From Tianweitania sp. UT-5YL-CI-8 (GTDB taxonomy: Bacteria > Pseudomonadota > Alphaproteobacteria > Rhizobiales > Rhizobiaceae): a DNA stretch of 64,000 nt. The stretch is taken from positions 186,001 through 250,000 of the forward strand of contig NZ_JASCRR010000005.1 of the NCBI RefSeq assembly GCF_030010215.1, written 5' to 3'. Both the position numbers and the translations under genes were made by a program. Of the stretch, positions 56,881 through 64,000 are shown one piece after another. The notes below the pieces were generated by a model that saw only the letters and a list, made by a program, of their open reading frames with translations, was not told where the DNA came from and did not search any database. Every line of letters starts with the position of its first letter. The stretch's first letter is position 1.

Positions 56881-59800
56881 ATGCACATCCTGACCACATC
56901 CTCGGCGTCGCTCGACGAGCTCGTCGAGCCGGTCGACCTGCGCCAGACGCCGGCGGATGTGGTGGCGCTGTCGTTCAGCGACAGCGACCTGGCGGGAATG
57001 GCCGCCGCATGGAAAGCACAGGCCGCCCTGCCCGCGATGCGGCTGGCCGCGCTGCGCGATCTTCGGCATCCGATGTCGGTCGATCTCTGGATCGATGCGG
57101 TCGCAAGCCACGCCAAGGTGATACTGGTCCGCATCCTGGGCGGCTACGACTGGTGGCGCTATGGTTGCGACCAGCTCGCCGCCCTTGCCCGCGAAAAAGG
57201 CATCAAGCTCGCGCTGCTGCCCGGCGAATGCCGCGACGAGGATGTGCGGCTGATCGAACTCTCGACGCTGCCGCGCGAGGAGTTGGACGGCCTGCTCGGC
57301 TATTTCCGCGAGGGCGGGCCGGACAATATGCGCGGACTGGTGCGCCGGCTGGGCGGATTGGTGGATGGCAGCGCTACTCAGGCGGATGACGCTGTTTCGG
57401 TGCCGAAGGCGGGGTTTTATGAGCCGGAATGGGGGGGTGAGGATAAAGCCCCCGTCATCCCCATCCTGTTCTACCGCTCCATGCTCCTAGCCGCCGATGT
57501 CGCGCCCATCGACGCGCTGGCGGAAGCACTGCGCGCGCAAGGCCTGACGCCGGTGCCGATCTTCGTGTCCAGCCTGAAGGACGCGGCGTCGCTGGCCTTT
57601 GTCGAGCAGGCGCTGAAGGATTTGTCGCCCCCCGCCATCGTCACCGCCACAGCCTTTGCGGCGGGTGCGGAACCTGGCACAGAGACGCTGTTCGACCGCG
57701 CCGGCGTGCCGGTGTTCCAGGTCATCGTCGCCACCACGCGCCGCGAAGCGTGGGAAAAAAGCCCGCGCGGCCTGGGACCGGCCGACCTCGCCATGCATGT
57801 CGTGATGCCGGAACTCGACGGCCGCATTCTCGCGGGCGCGGTGTCGTTCAAGGACGAGACCGCTGAGGACGCCGATCTCGGCATTCGCCCGCTCGCCAAT
57901 CGGCCCGAGCCGGGGCGCGTCGAACAGGTCGCCAAACGCATCGCCGCCATGGTGCGGCTGATCGATACGCCGCGTGCGGACCGGCGCATCGTCATTCTGC
58001 TGCCCGACTATCCCAGCGCGCCGGGCCGCACCGGCTACGCTGTCGGCCTCGACGTCCCCAACAGCGTGCTGGCGATGATTCGGGATCTGAAGACGCAAGG
58101 CTATGCCGTTGACGGGATTCCGGAATCGGCGCGGGATTTGCTGGATTTGCTAGACTGTGGCGGAGAAGGAATTACGGCGGAAGATTATGCGGGGTTGTTT
58201 GGGGACTTGCCCGATCCGGTGAAGGAAGCTGTGGAGGGAGCGTGGGGTGCAGTTGAAGCCAACACCCAAGCTTGGCGCGCCATGTTGCCCCCCTCTGTCC
58301 TGCCGGACATCTCCTCCGCAAGGGGGGAGATTAGCAACTTCACACTTGCCGTCTCTGGCAGCTCGGACACCATGCAGCAGAGCGATGGGGCCATGTCATC
58401 CTATGGCACCCCCCCTCACCCGGCCTCCGCTACGCTCGGCCACCCTCTCCCCGCTGGGGAGAGGAGAGCGGTCGACGCTGCGCCAGTCTCTTCTCCCCAG
58501 CGGGGAGAAGGTGGCCCGAAGGGCCGGATGAGGGGGTCTTCGACCAATGACGCGGCGGACTTCTCCTTCCGCGCTGCCACCTTCGGCAATGTCACCGTCG
58601 CCCTCGCCCCGGATCGCGGGCAATCCGCCGACCGTCGCGCCGATTACCACGACCCGACCCTGCCGCCGCGTCATGAACTGCTCGCCTTCGGGCTCTGGCT
58701 GCAGCACAGGCTGGCCGCCCACGCCATCGTGCATGTCGGCGCGCATGGCACGCTGGAATGGCTGCCGGGCAAGGTTGTGGCGCTTTCCGACACATGCTTT
58801 CCCGAAATCGTCACCGGCGGGTTGCCGGTCGTCTATCCGTTCATCGTCTCCAACCCCGGCGAGGCAGCCCAGGCCAAGCGCCGCATCGCCGCCGTCACGC
58901 TCGGCCACCTGCCCCCGCCCATGGCCGCGGCCGGACTGGACGAGCATCAGCAACGCCTCGAGCGGCTGGTCGACGAATACGCCCAGGCCGACGGGTTGGA
59001 CCGCCGCCGCCGCGACCGTCTCGCCAAGCTGATCGTGGAGACGGCGGCACAGACCGGCCTTGCGGCGGATGCGGGCGTGGCCAACACCGACGCGCCCGAC
59101 GAAGCGCTGCGCCGCATCGATGCCTGGCTGTGCGACCTCAAGGATTTCGCGGTTAAGGATGGGCTGCACGTCTATGGCGCAGCCCCCGAGGGCGAGACCG
59201 ATGCGGCGCGGCTGGCCAGCGCAGAGGCCGAACGCGCAACCCTGGTCGATGCACTCGACGGCCGGCATATCGCCGCCGGCCCTTCCGGCGCACCGGCGCG
59301 CGGCCGCACCGACGTGCTGCCGACAGGCCGCAATCTGTTCACCGCCGACCCGCGCACCATGCCGACGCCGACCGCCTTCGATCTTGGCAAGGCAGCCGCC
59401 GACGAGGTGGTGGTCAGCTACATGCAGAGCCATGGCGATTGGCCGCGCGCGCTGGTCATCGACCTGTGGGGGAGCGCTTCGCTGCGCACCGGCGGCGAGG
59501 AAATCGCCCAGGGACTGGCGCTGATGGGCTGCCGGCCGCAATGGGACGCCGCTACAGGCCGCGTCACCGGCATTGAGGTGCTGCCGCCTGCCAGCCTCGG
59601 CCGGCCGCGCATCGATGTGACGTTCCGCATTTCCGGCCTGTTCCGCGACATGTTCCCGACCCAGATCGCGCTGATGGATGCGGCAGCCGCAGCCGTTGCC
59701 GCCCGCGACGAGGACAGTTCCGAAAACCCGCTCGCCGCCGAAACCCGCAAGGCGGGCAAGCCTTTGCCGCGCATCTTCGGCTCGTCGCCCGGCACCTACG

Positions 59801-60477
59801 GTTCGGGCGCGGAAGATCTGCTCGCCAGCGGGCGGTGGGAAAGCCGCGACGAAATCGGCCGCGCCTATCTCGATGCCGCCTCGCATGCCTATGGCGGCGC
59901 GCATGGCGACGGCACAGTAGCGCCCGGAGGCTTCGCGGCCCAACTCGCCGACGCCGATCTTCTCGTGCATACCGGCGACGATCCCGGCCGCGACATTCTC
60001 GAAGGCTCAGCCGACGTCGCTTTCATCGGAGGCTTTTCGGCAGCCATTGCAGCCCTTGGCGGCAAGGCGGACGTCATCGTGCTCGACACCACCGATCCGA
60101 ATAAGCCAAGGCCGCGCTCGGTCAGCGAAGCGGTGGCGCGCGTGGTGCGGGCGCGCGCCGTCAACCGTCGCTTCATCGACGGCCAGATGCGCCACGGCCC
60201 GCGCGGCGCTTCCGAATTCGCCGAGACGGTCGACCGGCTGATCGGCTTTGCCGAGACCACCCATGCCATTCCCTCGGCGCTGATCGGCGCGGTCTACGAC
60301 GCCTATGTCGCGGACGAGACCGTCCGCACGTTTATGCTGCGCGAGAACCCCAAGGCCGCAGCCTTCATCGCCGAGCGCTTCGCCTCTGCTCGTCGGCGCG
60401 GGCTGTGGCACCCGCTGCGCAACTCGGTGGACGACGACCTCGCCGCCCTGATCGCGGAAGCGAAGGAGGCGGCATGA
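56881..60477 (+). CDS. cobN: Aerobic cobaltochelatase subunit CobN, with in-frame palindromic insertion
   Basis: CobN is the large catalytic subunit that inserts Co2+ into hydrogenobyrinic acid a,c-diamide with CobS and CobT. The 1198-residue protein has typical blocks such as LVRILGGYDWWRYGCDQLAALARE near the N terminus, HAIVHVGAHGTLEWLPGKVVALSDTCFPEIVTGGLPVVYPF, SHGDWPRALVIDLWGSASLRTGGEEIAQGLALMG and PRPRSVSEAVARVVRARAVN. Residues about 469-553 come from inserted palindromic repeats (58287-58537) rather than conserved CobN, yet the frame stays open. ATG follows the cobW stop directly; cobG follows with an ATGA overlap. Confidence 0.95.
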   Translation: MHILTTSSASLDELVEPVDLRQTPADVVALSFSDSDLAGMAAAWKAQAALPAMRLAALRDLRHPMSVDLWIDAVASHAKVILVRILGGYDWWRYGCDQLAALAREKGIKLALLPGECRDEDVRLIELSTLPREELDGLLGYFREGGPDNMRGLVRRLGGLVDGSATQADDAVSVPKAGFYEPEWGGEDKAPVIPILFYRSMLLAADVAPIDALAEALRAQGLTPVPIFVSSLKDAASLAFVEQALKDLSPPAIVTATAFAAGAEPGTETLFDRAGVPVFQVIVATTRREAWEKSPRGLGPADLAMHVVMPELDGRILAGAVSFKDETAEDADLGIRPLANRPEPGRVEQVAKRIAAMVRLIDTPRADRRIVILLPDYPSAPGRTGYAVGLDVPNSVLAMIRDLKTQGYAVDGIPESARDLLDLLDCGGEGITAEDYAGLFGDLPDPVKEAVEGAWGAVEANTQAWRAMLPPSVLPDISSARGEISNFTLAVSGSSDTMQQSDGAMSSYGTPPHPASATLGHPLPAGERRAVDAAPVSSPQRGEGGPKGRMRGSSTNDAADFSFRAATFGNVTVALAPDRGQSADRRADYHDPTLPPRHELLAFGLWLQHRLAAHAIVHVGAHGTLEWLPGKVVALSDTCFPEIVTGGLPVVYPFIVSNPGEAAQAKRRIAAVTLGHLPPPMAAAGLDEHQQRLERLVDEYAQADGLDRRRRDRLAKLIVETAAQTGLAADAGVANTDAPDEALRRIDAWLCDLKDFAVKDGLHVYGAAPEGETDAARLASAEAERATLVDALDGRHIAAGPSGAPARGRTDVLPTGRNLFTADPRTMPTPTAFDLGKAAADEVVVSYMQSHGDWPRALVIDLWGSASLRTGGEEIAQGLALMGCRPQWDAATGRVTGIEVLPPASLGRPRIDVTFRISGLFRDMFPTQIALMDAAAAAVAARDEDSSENPLAAETRKAGKPLPRIFGSSPGTYGSGAEDLLASGRWESRDEIGRAYLDAASHAYGGAHGDGTVAPGGFAAQLADADLLVHTGDDPGRDILEGSADVAFIGGFSAAIAALGGKADVIVLDTTDPNKPRPRSVSEAVARVVRARAVNRRFIDGQMRHGPRGASEFAETVDRLIGFAETTHAIPSALIGAVYDAYVADETVRTFMLRENPKAAAFIAERFASARRRGLWHPLRNSVDDDLAALIAEAKEAA
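58287..58332. repeat. Partial palindromic repeat inside cobN
   Basis: One arm of the CCCCCCTCTGTCCTGCCGG / CGCAAGGGGGGAGATT element, coding LPPSVLPDISSARGEI in frame. The same sequence is the left arm of the complete element in cobG. It lies 70 bp before a second, unrelated palindrome. Confidence 0.8.
58407..58537. repeat. Palindromic repeat inside cobN
   Basis: About 131 bp with inverted arms (CCCCCCCTCACCCGGCC ... CTCTCCCCGCTGGGGAGAGG; then TTCTCCCCAGCGGGGAGAAG ... GGGCCGGATGAGGGGGT). The coding frame reads through the element without stop. Its core is nearly the same as the intergenic copy at 42720-42844. Confidence 0.85.
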
Positions 60478-62018
60478 CCCCGTTTGCGCGCCGTGGCGCC
60501 TGCCCGGCTTTGTCGACCCCGATGCAGACCGGCGACGGGCTTCTCGTGCGGCTCAACCCGGTTACTGGAGAGATATCGCCCAAGCAATTGAATGGACTCT
60601 GTTTATCCGCTTCCGCCCATGGCAACGGCATCATCGAGGTCACCGCGCGCGGCAGCCTGCAGATCAGGGGGCTGACGGAGGACAGCGCGGCAGCCCTGGC
60701 GGAAGACGTAAACGCGCTGGGCATCGAAGCCCGCACCGGCGTGCCGGTCGAAACCGGGCCGCTGGCTGGGCTCGATCCGGCTGAGACCTCCGATGCGCGA
60801 CAGCTGGCGGAGCGTATCCGCAAAAGCGTTGCCGAGGTGGGTCTGGCGACGCGGCTGGGTCCGAAAGTCTCGGTGATCGTCGATGGCCGCGGGGCGTTTT
60901 GCCTCGATGAGATCATCGCCGATGTCCGGCTGGTGGCGGAACGGGAGGGTTGGCGGCTGGCGATCGGCGGGGATGCAAAGACAGCGCGGGAGTGCGGGGG
61001 ATTCGGCGAGGACGGCGCGGTTGAGGCGACGCTTATGGTGCTGGAAGAAGTGGCGGCGAGAGGAAGGGAAGCGCGGGCGAAGGACTTGACAAGCATCGGC
61101 TTAGAAGGCCGGTGCTCGACGTCACCCCCCTCTGTCCTGCCGGACATCTCCCCCGCAAGGGGGGAGATTAAGCCGTCGCGTCGGCTTTCGCTAATCGCAA
61201 ACGTTGCAGAACAGGCGAGGAGTGTAGAACTGCCGATCTCCCCCCTTGCGCGGAGTGAGGAGCGGTCCACGCAGCGGACAAAAAGCCAACGATTTGGCTT
61301 TTCGAACGACGAACGCCCGGAGCGCGAGCGTAGCGCCGGGTCCGGCAGGACAGAGAGGGGCGACGTAGAGCGCCCGGCGTCCCTTGGCCTGCTCAATCTA
61401 AACAATACCGCCACCGCCCTTTCCATCGCCCTGCCCTATGGCAGCATGGACGCCGCCGATATCGCGGCCTTCGGAGAGGCAGCACAGGCCCTTGGCGCCA
61501 CCGGCATCCGCCCCGCCCCGCCCCGCGTGCTAATAGTACTGGGCCTGGATGCGGCCGGCTGCGAGAAACTCAAGACCACCGCATCGCAACTCGGCTTCAT
61601 CACAAACCCCGCCGATCCGCGCCTGCGCATCGCCGCATGCCCCGGCGCGCCGGCCTGCGCCTCGGGCCATTTCGATACCCGCGCCGTGGCCCAGGAAGCC
61701 GCATCCGGTGCCGCCGAATTGCTCGACGGTTCGATGACCCTGCACATTTCAGGCTGCGCCAAGGGCTGCGCGCACCCGACGCCGGCGGCACTGACTTTGG
61801 TGGGCGGCGAAAACGGCGTCGGTTTTGTCGTTGCCGGAACCGCGAAAGGGCTTCCGGCGCATTACACCGCACGATATGAAGCCGCCGAAACACTGGCGCG
61901 GCTGGCAGCCACGCTGCGGGCGCAGCGCAGGGCCGGGGAGACGGCGGCAGCCTGCCTTGCCCGACTCGGCCCGGCGGCGCTGCCACCAGGCCAAACGACG
62001 ACACAGGAAAGAGCATGA
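60474..62018 (+). CDS. cobG: Precorrin-3B synthase CobG, with in-frame palindromic insertion
   Basis: CobG is an oxygen-dependent 4Fe-4S mono-oxygenase that makes precorrin-3B. Features are the N-terminal nitrite/sulfite reductase ferredoxin-like half-domains (LSTPMQTGDGLLVRLNP, ITEVTARGSLQIRG-type segments) and the C-terminal Fe-S/haem Cys motifs CPGAPACASG and HISGCAKGCAHP. The protein is 514 residues, longer than usual, because residues about 215-300 are encoded by an inserted palindromic element (61114-61371) that keeps the frame. The insertion falls in the linker between domains, so activity may survive. The start overlaps the cobN stop by 4 bp. Confidence 0.93.
   Translation: MTPFARRGACPALSTPMQTGDGLLVRLNPVTGEISPKQLNGLCLSASAHGNGIIEVTARGSLQIRGLTEDSAAALAEDVNALGIEARTGVPVETGPLAGLDPAETSDARQLAERIRKSVAEVGLATRLGPKVSVIVDGRGAFCLDEIIADVRLVAEREGWRLAIGGDAKTARECGGFGEDGAVEATLMVLEEVAARGREARAKDLTSIGLEGRCSTSPPSVLPDISPARGEIKPSRRLSLIANVAEQARSVELPISPLARSEERSTQRTKSQRFGFSNDERPERERSAGSGRTERGDVERPASLGLLNLNNTATALSIALPYGSMDAADIAAFGEAAQALGATGIRPAPPRVLIVLGLDAAGCEKLKTTASQLGFITNPADPRLRIAACPGAPACASGHFDTRAVAQEAASGAAELLDGSMTLHISGCAKGCAHPTPAALTLVGGENGVGFVVAGTAKGLPAHYTARYEAAETLARLAATLRAQRRAGETAAACLARLGPAALPPGQTTTQERA
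61114..61371. mobile_element. 258-bp palindromic element inserted in cobG
   Basis: Terminal inverted ends GCTCGACGTCACCCCCCTC and, on the other end, GAGGGGCGACGTAGAGC, with inner arms CCTGCCGGACATCTCCCCCG and its complement. Length 258 is an exact multiple of 3 and the frame is stop-free. A nested AAAAGCCAA-CGAT-TTGGCTTTT hairpin lies at 61281-61302. It has no ORF of its own in any frame that I recognise, so it looks like a MITE-like repeat. Confidence 0.8.
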
Positions 62019-62647
62019 CCGCCTACGACTACATTCACGACGGACAGGCGATCTACGAGCGCTCCTTTGCCATCATCCGTTCGGAAGCGGACCTTGCGCG
62101 CTTTTCCGACGCCGAGGCCGATGTCGCGATCCGCATGATCCATGCCTGCGGCATGGTCGAGGCAGCGCAGCATTTCATCTTCTCCGAAGGCTTCGTTACC
62201 GCCGCGCGCGCAGCCCTTCAGGCCGGCGCGCCAATCCTTTGCGACGCCGAGATGGTGGCGCGTGGCGTCACCCAGGCGCGCCTGCCGGCCAAGAACGAGG
62301 TGATCTGCACCCTGCGCGACCCGCGCACGGCCGAGATTGCCGCCCGCATCGGCAACACGCGCTCGGCCGCCGCGATGGACCTTTGGGGCGAGCGCATGGC
62401 GGGCGCGGTGATCGCCATCGGCAACGCGCCGACGGCCCTGTTCTACCTGCTCGAAAAGCTGCGCGACGGCGCGCCCAAACCCGCTGCCATCATCGGCATG
62501 CCGGTGGGCTTCGTGGGTGCTGCCGAATCCAAGGACGCACTGGCGGAGGACGCGCATGGCGTGCCTTATGCCATCGTGCGCGGCAGGCTGGGCGGCAGCG
62601 CCATGACGGCGGCTGCGGTCAATTCCCTGGCGAGGCCGGGGCTGTGA
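62015..62647 (+). CDS. cobH: Precorrin-8X methylmutase
   Basis: CobH shifts the C11 methyl to C12, converting precorrin-8X to hydrogenobyrinic acid. The 210-residue protein has RSFAIIRSEADLARFSDAEADVAIRMIHACGMVEAAQH-like opening, in which the conserved His in MIHACG is catalytic, and AIGNAPTALFYLLEKLRDGAPKPAAIIGMPVGFVGAAESKDAL. ATG 62015 overlaps the cobG stop by 4 bp (ATGA), and its stop overlaps the cobI GTG. Length and order are standard. Confidence 0.97.
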   Translation: MTAYDYIHDGQAIYERSFAIIRSEADLARFSDAEADVAIRMIHACGMVEAAQHFIFSEGFVTAARAALQAGAPILCDAEMVARGVTQARLPAKNEVICTLRDPRTAEIAARIGNTRSAAAMDLWGERMAGAVIAIGNAPTALFYLLEKLRDGAPKPAAIIGMPVGFVGAAESKDALAEDAHGVPYAIVRGRLGGSAMTAAAVNSLARPGL

Positions 62648-63393
62648 ACGCCATGAGCAAAGGCAGGTTGATCGGCGTCGGCACCGGCCCCGGCGACCCC
62701 GAACTGATGACGCTGAAGGCGGTGCGCGCGCTGGCCGAGGCCGATGTCATCGCCCACTTCGCCAAGCGTGGCAACAACGGCAATGCCCGCACCATCACCG
62801 AGGCGCATTTCCGTCCCGGCGTGATCGAGCTGCCCTTGCTCTATCCGGTGACCACCGAAATCGACAAAAGCCACAACGACTACCGCTCGGCGATCACGGG
62901 CTTCTATGAAGAGTCCGCCCAGGCCGTGGCAAACCATCTCGACCAAGGCCTGACCGTCGCCGTGCTGTCGGAGGGCGATCCTCTGTTTTACGGCTCCTAT
63001 ATGCATCTGCATGTGCGTCTGGCGCATCGTTATCCCACCGAAGTCATTCCCGGCGTCACCGCGATGTCCGGCTGCTGGTCGCAGACCGGGCTGCCGATCG
63101 TGCAGGGCGACGACGTGCTGACGGTGCTGCCCGGCACGATGAGCGAGTTCGAGCTGACCCGCCGGCTGGCCGACACCGACGCCGCCGTGATCATGAAGGT
63201 CGGCCGCAACCTGGCGAAAATCCGCCGCGCGCTGGAAGCCACCGGCAAGCTCGACCGTGCCGTCTATGTCGAGCGCGGCACCATGCCGACGACGCACGAC
63301 ATGCCGCTCAAGGACAAGAGCGACGACAAGGCGCCCTATTTCTCCATCGTACTGGTTGCTGGCTGGACGGGCCGCGAAGAGGCCGAACTGTGA
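62644..63393 (+). CDS. cobI: Precorrin-2 C(20)-methyltransferase
   Basis: CobI transfers a methyl from SAM to C20 of precorrin-2. The 249-residue tetrapyrrole methylase has GRLIGVGTGPGDPELMTLKAVRAL at the N terminus, AVLSEGDPLFYGSYMHLHVRLAHRYPTEVIPGVTAMSGCW and LPIVQGDDVLTVLPGTM, all family markers. GTG 62644 overlaps the cobH stop (GTGA); an ATG at 62653 (MSKGRLIG) gives 246 residues and is an equally reasonable start. cobJ follows with another GTGA overlap. Confidence 0.97.
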   Translation: MNAMSKGRLIGVGTGPGDPELMTLKAVRALAEADVIAHFAKRGNNGNARTITEAHFRPGVIELPLLYPVTTEIDKSHNDYRSAITGFYEESAQAVANHLDQGLTVAVLSEGDPLFYGSYMHLHVRLAHRYPTEVIPGVTAMSGCWSQTGLPIVQGDDVLTVLPGTMSEFELTRRLADTDAAVIMKVGRNLAKIRRALEATGKLDRAVYVERGTMPTTHDMPLKDKSDDKAPYFSIVLVAGWTGREEAEL

Positions 63394-64000
63394 GCGGCCG
63401 TCTCGTCGTCATCGGGCTCGGTCCCGGCAACGCGTCGCAGGTCACGCCAGAGGCGAGCCAGGCGGTGGCCTCCGCGACCTTCTTCTATGGCTACAAGCCC
63501 TATCTCGACCGGCTCGACCTGAAGCCTGGCCAGACGGCAGTCGCCTCCGACAACCGCGAGGAAATCTCTCGCGCGCGCGCAGCCCTTGAAAAAGCCGCAT
63601 CGGGCGCGCATGTGGCTGTCGTCTCGGGCGGTGACCCCGGCGTGTTTGCCATGGCGGCCGCCGTCTGCGAAGCCATCGAGACCGGCCCCGTGGAATGGCG
63701 CAGCATCGATCTGGAAATCGTGCCCGGCGTGACCGCCATGCTGGCGGTGGCCGCCCGCATCGGCGCGCCGCTCGGCCATGACTTCTGCGCCATTTCGCTA
63801 TCCGACAATCTCAAGCCGTGGGAGTTGATCGAAACGCGTCTGAAAGCGGCGGCGGAAGCAGGTTTCGTCATCGCGCTCTACAACCCGATCAGCAAGGCGC
63901 GGCCCTGGCAGCTCGGCAAGGCGTTAGAGCTTTTGCGCGGGGTGCTGCCGGCAACGACGCCGGTCATTTTTGGCCGCGCGGCCGGGCGACCCGACGAGAA
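63390..64000 (+). CDS. cobJ: Precorrin-3B C(17)-methyltransferase, 3' end beyond window
   Basis: CobJ methylates C17 with ring contraction of precorrin-3B. The visible 203 residues begin with GRLVVIGLGPGNASQVTPEASQAV, and contain FFYGYKPYLDRLDL, VAVVSGGDPGVFAMAAAVCEAIE, EIVPGVTAMLAVAARIGAPLGHDFCAISLSDNLKPW and ALYNPISKARPWQLGKALELLR, typical of CobJ. The gene is cut by the window edge, so the C terminus is missing here but no defect is implied. GTG 63390 overlaps the cobI stop by 4 bp (GTGA). Confidence 0.96.
   Translation, partial: MSGRLVVIGLGPGNASQVTPEASQAVASATFFYGYKPYLDRLDLKPGQTAVASDNREEISRARAALEKAASGAHVAVVSGGDPGVFAMAAAVCEAIETGPVEWRSIDLEIVPGVTAMLAVAARIGAPLGHDFCAISLSDNLKPWELIETRLKAAAEAGFVIALYNPISKARPWQLGKALELLRGVLPATTPVIFGRAAGRPDE

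Noticed and set aside
61114-61371. Frameshift or pseudogene in cobG
   Set aside because: The reading frame continues through the element and the conserved Cys motifs downstream are intact.
63336-63871. Minus-strand ORFs opposite cobI and cobJ
   Set aside because: Antisense shadows of clear cob genes.

Overview
The window looks like a chromosomal segment of a Rhizobiales bacterium, most likely a Mesorhizobium-like member of the Phyllobacteriaceae. The evidence is high-GC coding sequence, the gene order of rhizobial chromosomes (nuoA-N followed by birA, rnj, mce, DUF1467, proS, lolC, lolD), an aerobic (CobG/CobN-type) cobalamin pathway, an HWE-family histidine kinase, a short alphaproteobacterial ProRS and an alphaproteobacterial-type LexA box. 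No rRNA, CRISPR array, transposase or prophage was seen. The species assignment is inference.

Layout. 1-5 kb: rsmI, yraN, a Tat-exported cyclase-family protein, a cytochrome P450, an FMN reductase and a receiver-only response regulator. 5-10 kb: a PAS/HWE histidine kinase facing the response regulator, then gyrB. 9.7-15 kb (minus strand): ubiE-ubiB, a FitAB/VapBC toxin-antitoxin pair, coaBC and an AbiEii-like nucleotidyltransferase with a small partner. 15-25 kb: adenosine deaminase, a phosphatase, cobC and cobD (which share a CATG start), an aldo/keto reductase, clpP, an ArsR/SRPBCC pair, cobO-cobU-cbtA-cbtB behind a cobalamin riboswitch, and two membrane proteins. 25-33 kb: a MerR regulator, mgtE, tRNA-Leu, lipB, a 28-residue membrane peptide behind SOS boxes, lolD-lolC-proS, a candidate small RNA and a DUF1467 gene. 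33-53 kb (minus strand): mce, RNase J, birA and the complete 14-gene complex I operon with five extra genes between nuo genes. 53-64 kb: a YcaQ-like DNA glycosylase, a tautomerase, then a second cobalamin riboswitch and DUF1636-cobW-cobN-cobG-cobH-cobI-cobJ, the last cut by the window end.

How the genes work together. Three cobalamin blocks cover cobalt uptake (CbtAB), corrin ring synthesis (CobG, H, I, J), cobalt insertion (CobN, CobW), adenosylation (CobO) and lower-loop assembly (CobC, CobD, CobU). Two blocks are preceded by AdoCbl riboswitches with recognisable promoters. Most genes inside operons overlap by 1-10 bp, so translational coupling is widespread. Methylmalonyl-CoA epimerase is a plausible downstream user of the B12 pathway.

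Most notable observations: (1) a 28-residue hydrophobic peptide with a strong ribosome-binding site behind tandem GTTC-N7-GTTC LexA boxes, reminiscent of Caulobacter SidA; (2) two loci with inverted arrays of a GYGAATR heptamer, one enclosing an S23/four-helix-bundle gene wedged between nuoC and nuoD; (3) palindromic intergenic-type repeats inserted in frame inside cobN and cobG; (4) coaBC held between two toxin-antitoxin-like modules and translationally coupled to one; (5) an unassigned ~150-nt small RNA candidate with promoter, 5' hairpin and terminator.
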